From positions 1-5,570 of the forward strand of contig JAMBLK010000311.1 in assembly GCA_023336855.1 (NCBI GenBank): a DNA stretch of 5,570 nucleotides, read 5' to 3'. The translations under genes and the position numbers were made by a program. This stretch comes from Actinomycetes bacterium (lineage in GTDB: Bacteria; Actinomycetota; Acidimicrobiia; Spongiisociales; UBA5794). The notes below the pieces were generated by a model, which worked only from the letters and a program-made list of their open reading frames with translations, was not told the DNA's origin and did no database searches. Below, piece after piece: positions 4,868 to 5,570 of the stretch; the stretch's first letter is position 1, and each line of letters begins with the position of its first letter.

Positions 4868-5570
4868 GCAGTCCCTCCAACGACTCGGATCGTCGGCGCC
4901 GGACGGTACAGGGTCGTGCGTCGTTGCGGCACACGACCGATCGACTCGATCGCGGCGGTGAAGTCTTCGGCACCCATCATCGATCCATGGGATGCCCCGG
5001 CGGCCGCCGAAATGTACTCGTCCATCAGCGTGCCGCCGAGATCATTTGCACCCGCTGTGAGAAGCGTCAGGCCCGCTTCGAGGCCCAGTTTGACCCACGA
5101 CGCCTGGATGTTCTTGATGAGGCCGTCGAATGCGATCCGTGCCACCGAGTGAACGAGCACCACCTCGTCCCACGTCGGGCCCGGCCGCGCTGCACCGCGA
5201 AGGTAGATCGGCGCTCCCATGTGAACGAACGGCAGCGGGACGAACTCGGTGAATCCGCCGGTTGCCCTCTGGATGACGCGCAGGGTCTCGATGTGGTTCG
5301 CCCAGGACGCCGGATCGTCGATGTGCCCGAACATCATCGTCGCCGTCGATCGGAGCCCGAGATCGTGAGCGGTCATCATCACCTCGGCCCACTGCGCGGT
5401 CCGGATCTTGTCCGGGCATAGATACTCGCGAACGCGATCGTCGAGGATCTCGGCGGCCGTCCCCGGAAGCGTGCCGAGCCCGGCGTCGCGCAGCATCGTG
5501 AGGAACTCCCGAACCGGTATCCCCAGCGTCTCAGCTCCTTGCCACACCTCGAGAGGGGTGAACCCGTGCA
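4864..5570 (-). CDS. CofH domain of F420 (FO) synthase, 5' part outside window
   Basis: The open frame enters from the right edge and gives about 235 C-terminal residues. It matches the CofH half of FO synthase, a radical-SAM enzyme that joins tyrosine-derived and flavin-precursor moieties to make the deazaflavin core of coenzyme F420. Diagnostic stretches, in order, are HGFTPLEVWQGAETLGI, GLGTLPGTAAEIL, CPDKIRTAQWAEVM, AHDLGLRSTATMMFGH, FTEFVPLPFVH, ASWVKLGL, GANDLGGTLMDEYI and AAGASHG near the end. The radical-SAM CxxxCxxC cluster motif would lie upstream, outside the window. Whether it is a stand-alone cofH or the C-terminal half of a fused fbiC, the usual actinobacterial form, cannot be told. 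The GTG at 5547 is internal, since conserved family sequence continues before it. Its stop overlaps the TetR start by 4 bp. Confidence 0.93.
   Translation of the reverse strand, partial: HGFTPLEVWQGAETLGIPVREFLTMLRDAGLGTLPGTAAEILDDRVREYLCPDKIRTAQWAEVMMTAHDLGLRSTATMMFGHIDDPASWANHIETLRVIQRATGGFTEFVPLPFVHMGAPIYLRGAARPGPTWDEVVLVHSVARIAFDGLIKNIQASWVKLGLEAGLTLLTAGANDLGGTLMDEYISAAAGASHGSMMGAEDFTAAIESIGRVPQRRTTLYRPAPTIRVVGGTA
4874..4878 (-). promoter_or_regulatory. Ribosome binding site of the TetR gene
   Basis: GGAGG on the minus strand lies 6 nt before the ATG at 4867, within the last codons of the cofH/fbiC gene, supporting the 4-bp overlapping start. Confidence 0.75.

Noticed and set aside
5524..5547. 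GTG at 5547 as the start of the CofH gene
   Set aside because: The frame continues upstream to the edge with conserved CofH sequence (HGFTPLE), so this codon is internal and the gene is truncated by the window.

Overview
The window is a GC-rich, gene-dense bacterial segment that looks actinobacterial. Three things point that way: a DUF2469 protein (a family typical of Actinobacteria), the C-terminal half of a coenzyme F420 biosynthesis enzyme (CofH/FbiC), and the gene order trmD - rplS - lepB - DUF2469 - yraN, a core operon order known from Mycobacterium and relatives. Coding and spacing style suggest a deep-branching or uncultured actinobacterium such as an acidimicrobiial lineage, but that placement is a guess.

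Nearly everything is on the minus strand. Read in transcription order from the right edge, it runs: cofH/fbiC (partial, enters from the right edge), a TetR-family regulator overlapping it by 4 bp, trmD (tRNA m1G37 methyltransferase), a hairpin-rich spacer, rplS (ribosomal protein L19), an AlkA-type HhH-GPD DNA glycosylase, lepB (signal peptidase I) overlapping the glycosylase by 8 bp, the DUF2469 gene, and yraN (UPF0102 nuclease-fold protein). A small plus-strand gene for a Cys/His-rich, probably zinc-binding protein converges on yraN and overlaps its 3' end. A minus-strand crotonase (enoyl-CoA hydratase/isomerase) gene runs off the left edge.

Functionally, the central block is a translation, secretion and genome-maintenance housekeeping operon, joined upstream to an F420 gene and a TetR regulator. 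The notable deviations are the absence of rnhB from its usual slot between lepB and DUF2469, a base-excision-repair glycosylase between rplS and lepB, and short 7-8 bp tandem repeats in the non-coding gaps, including a 20-of-21-bp inverted repeat just after trmD. I see no CRISPR array, RNA gene, transposon, defence cassette or convincingly new system. The repeat family is the most unusual feature. No stretch over 300 bp lacks a gene.
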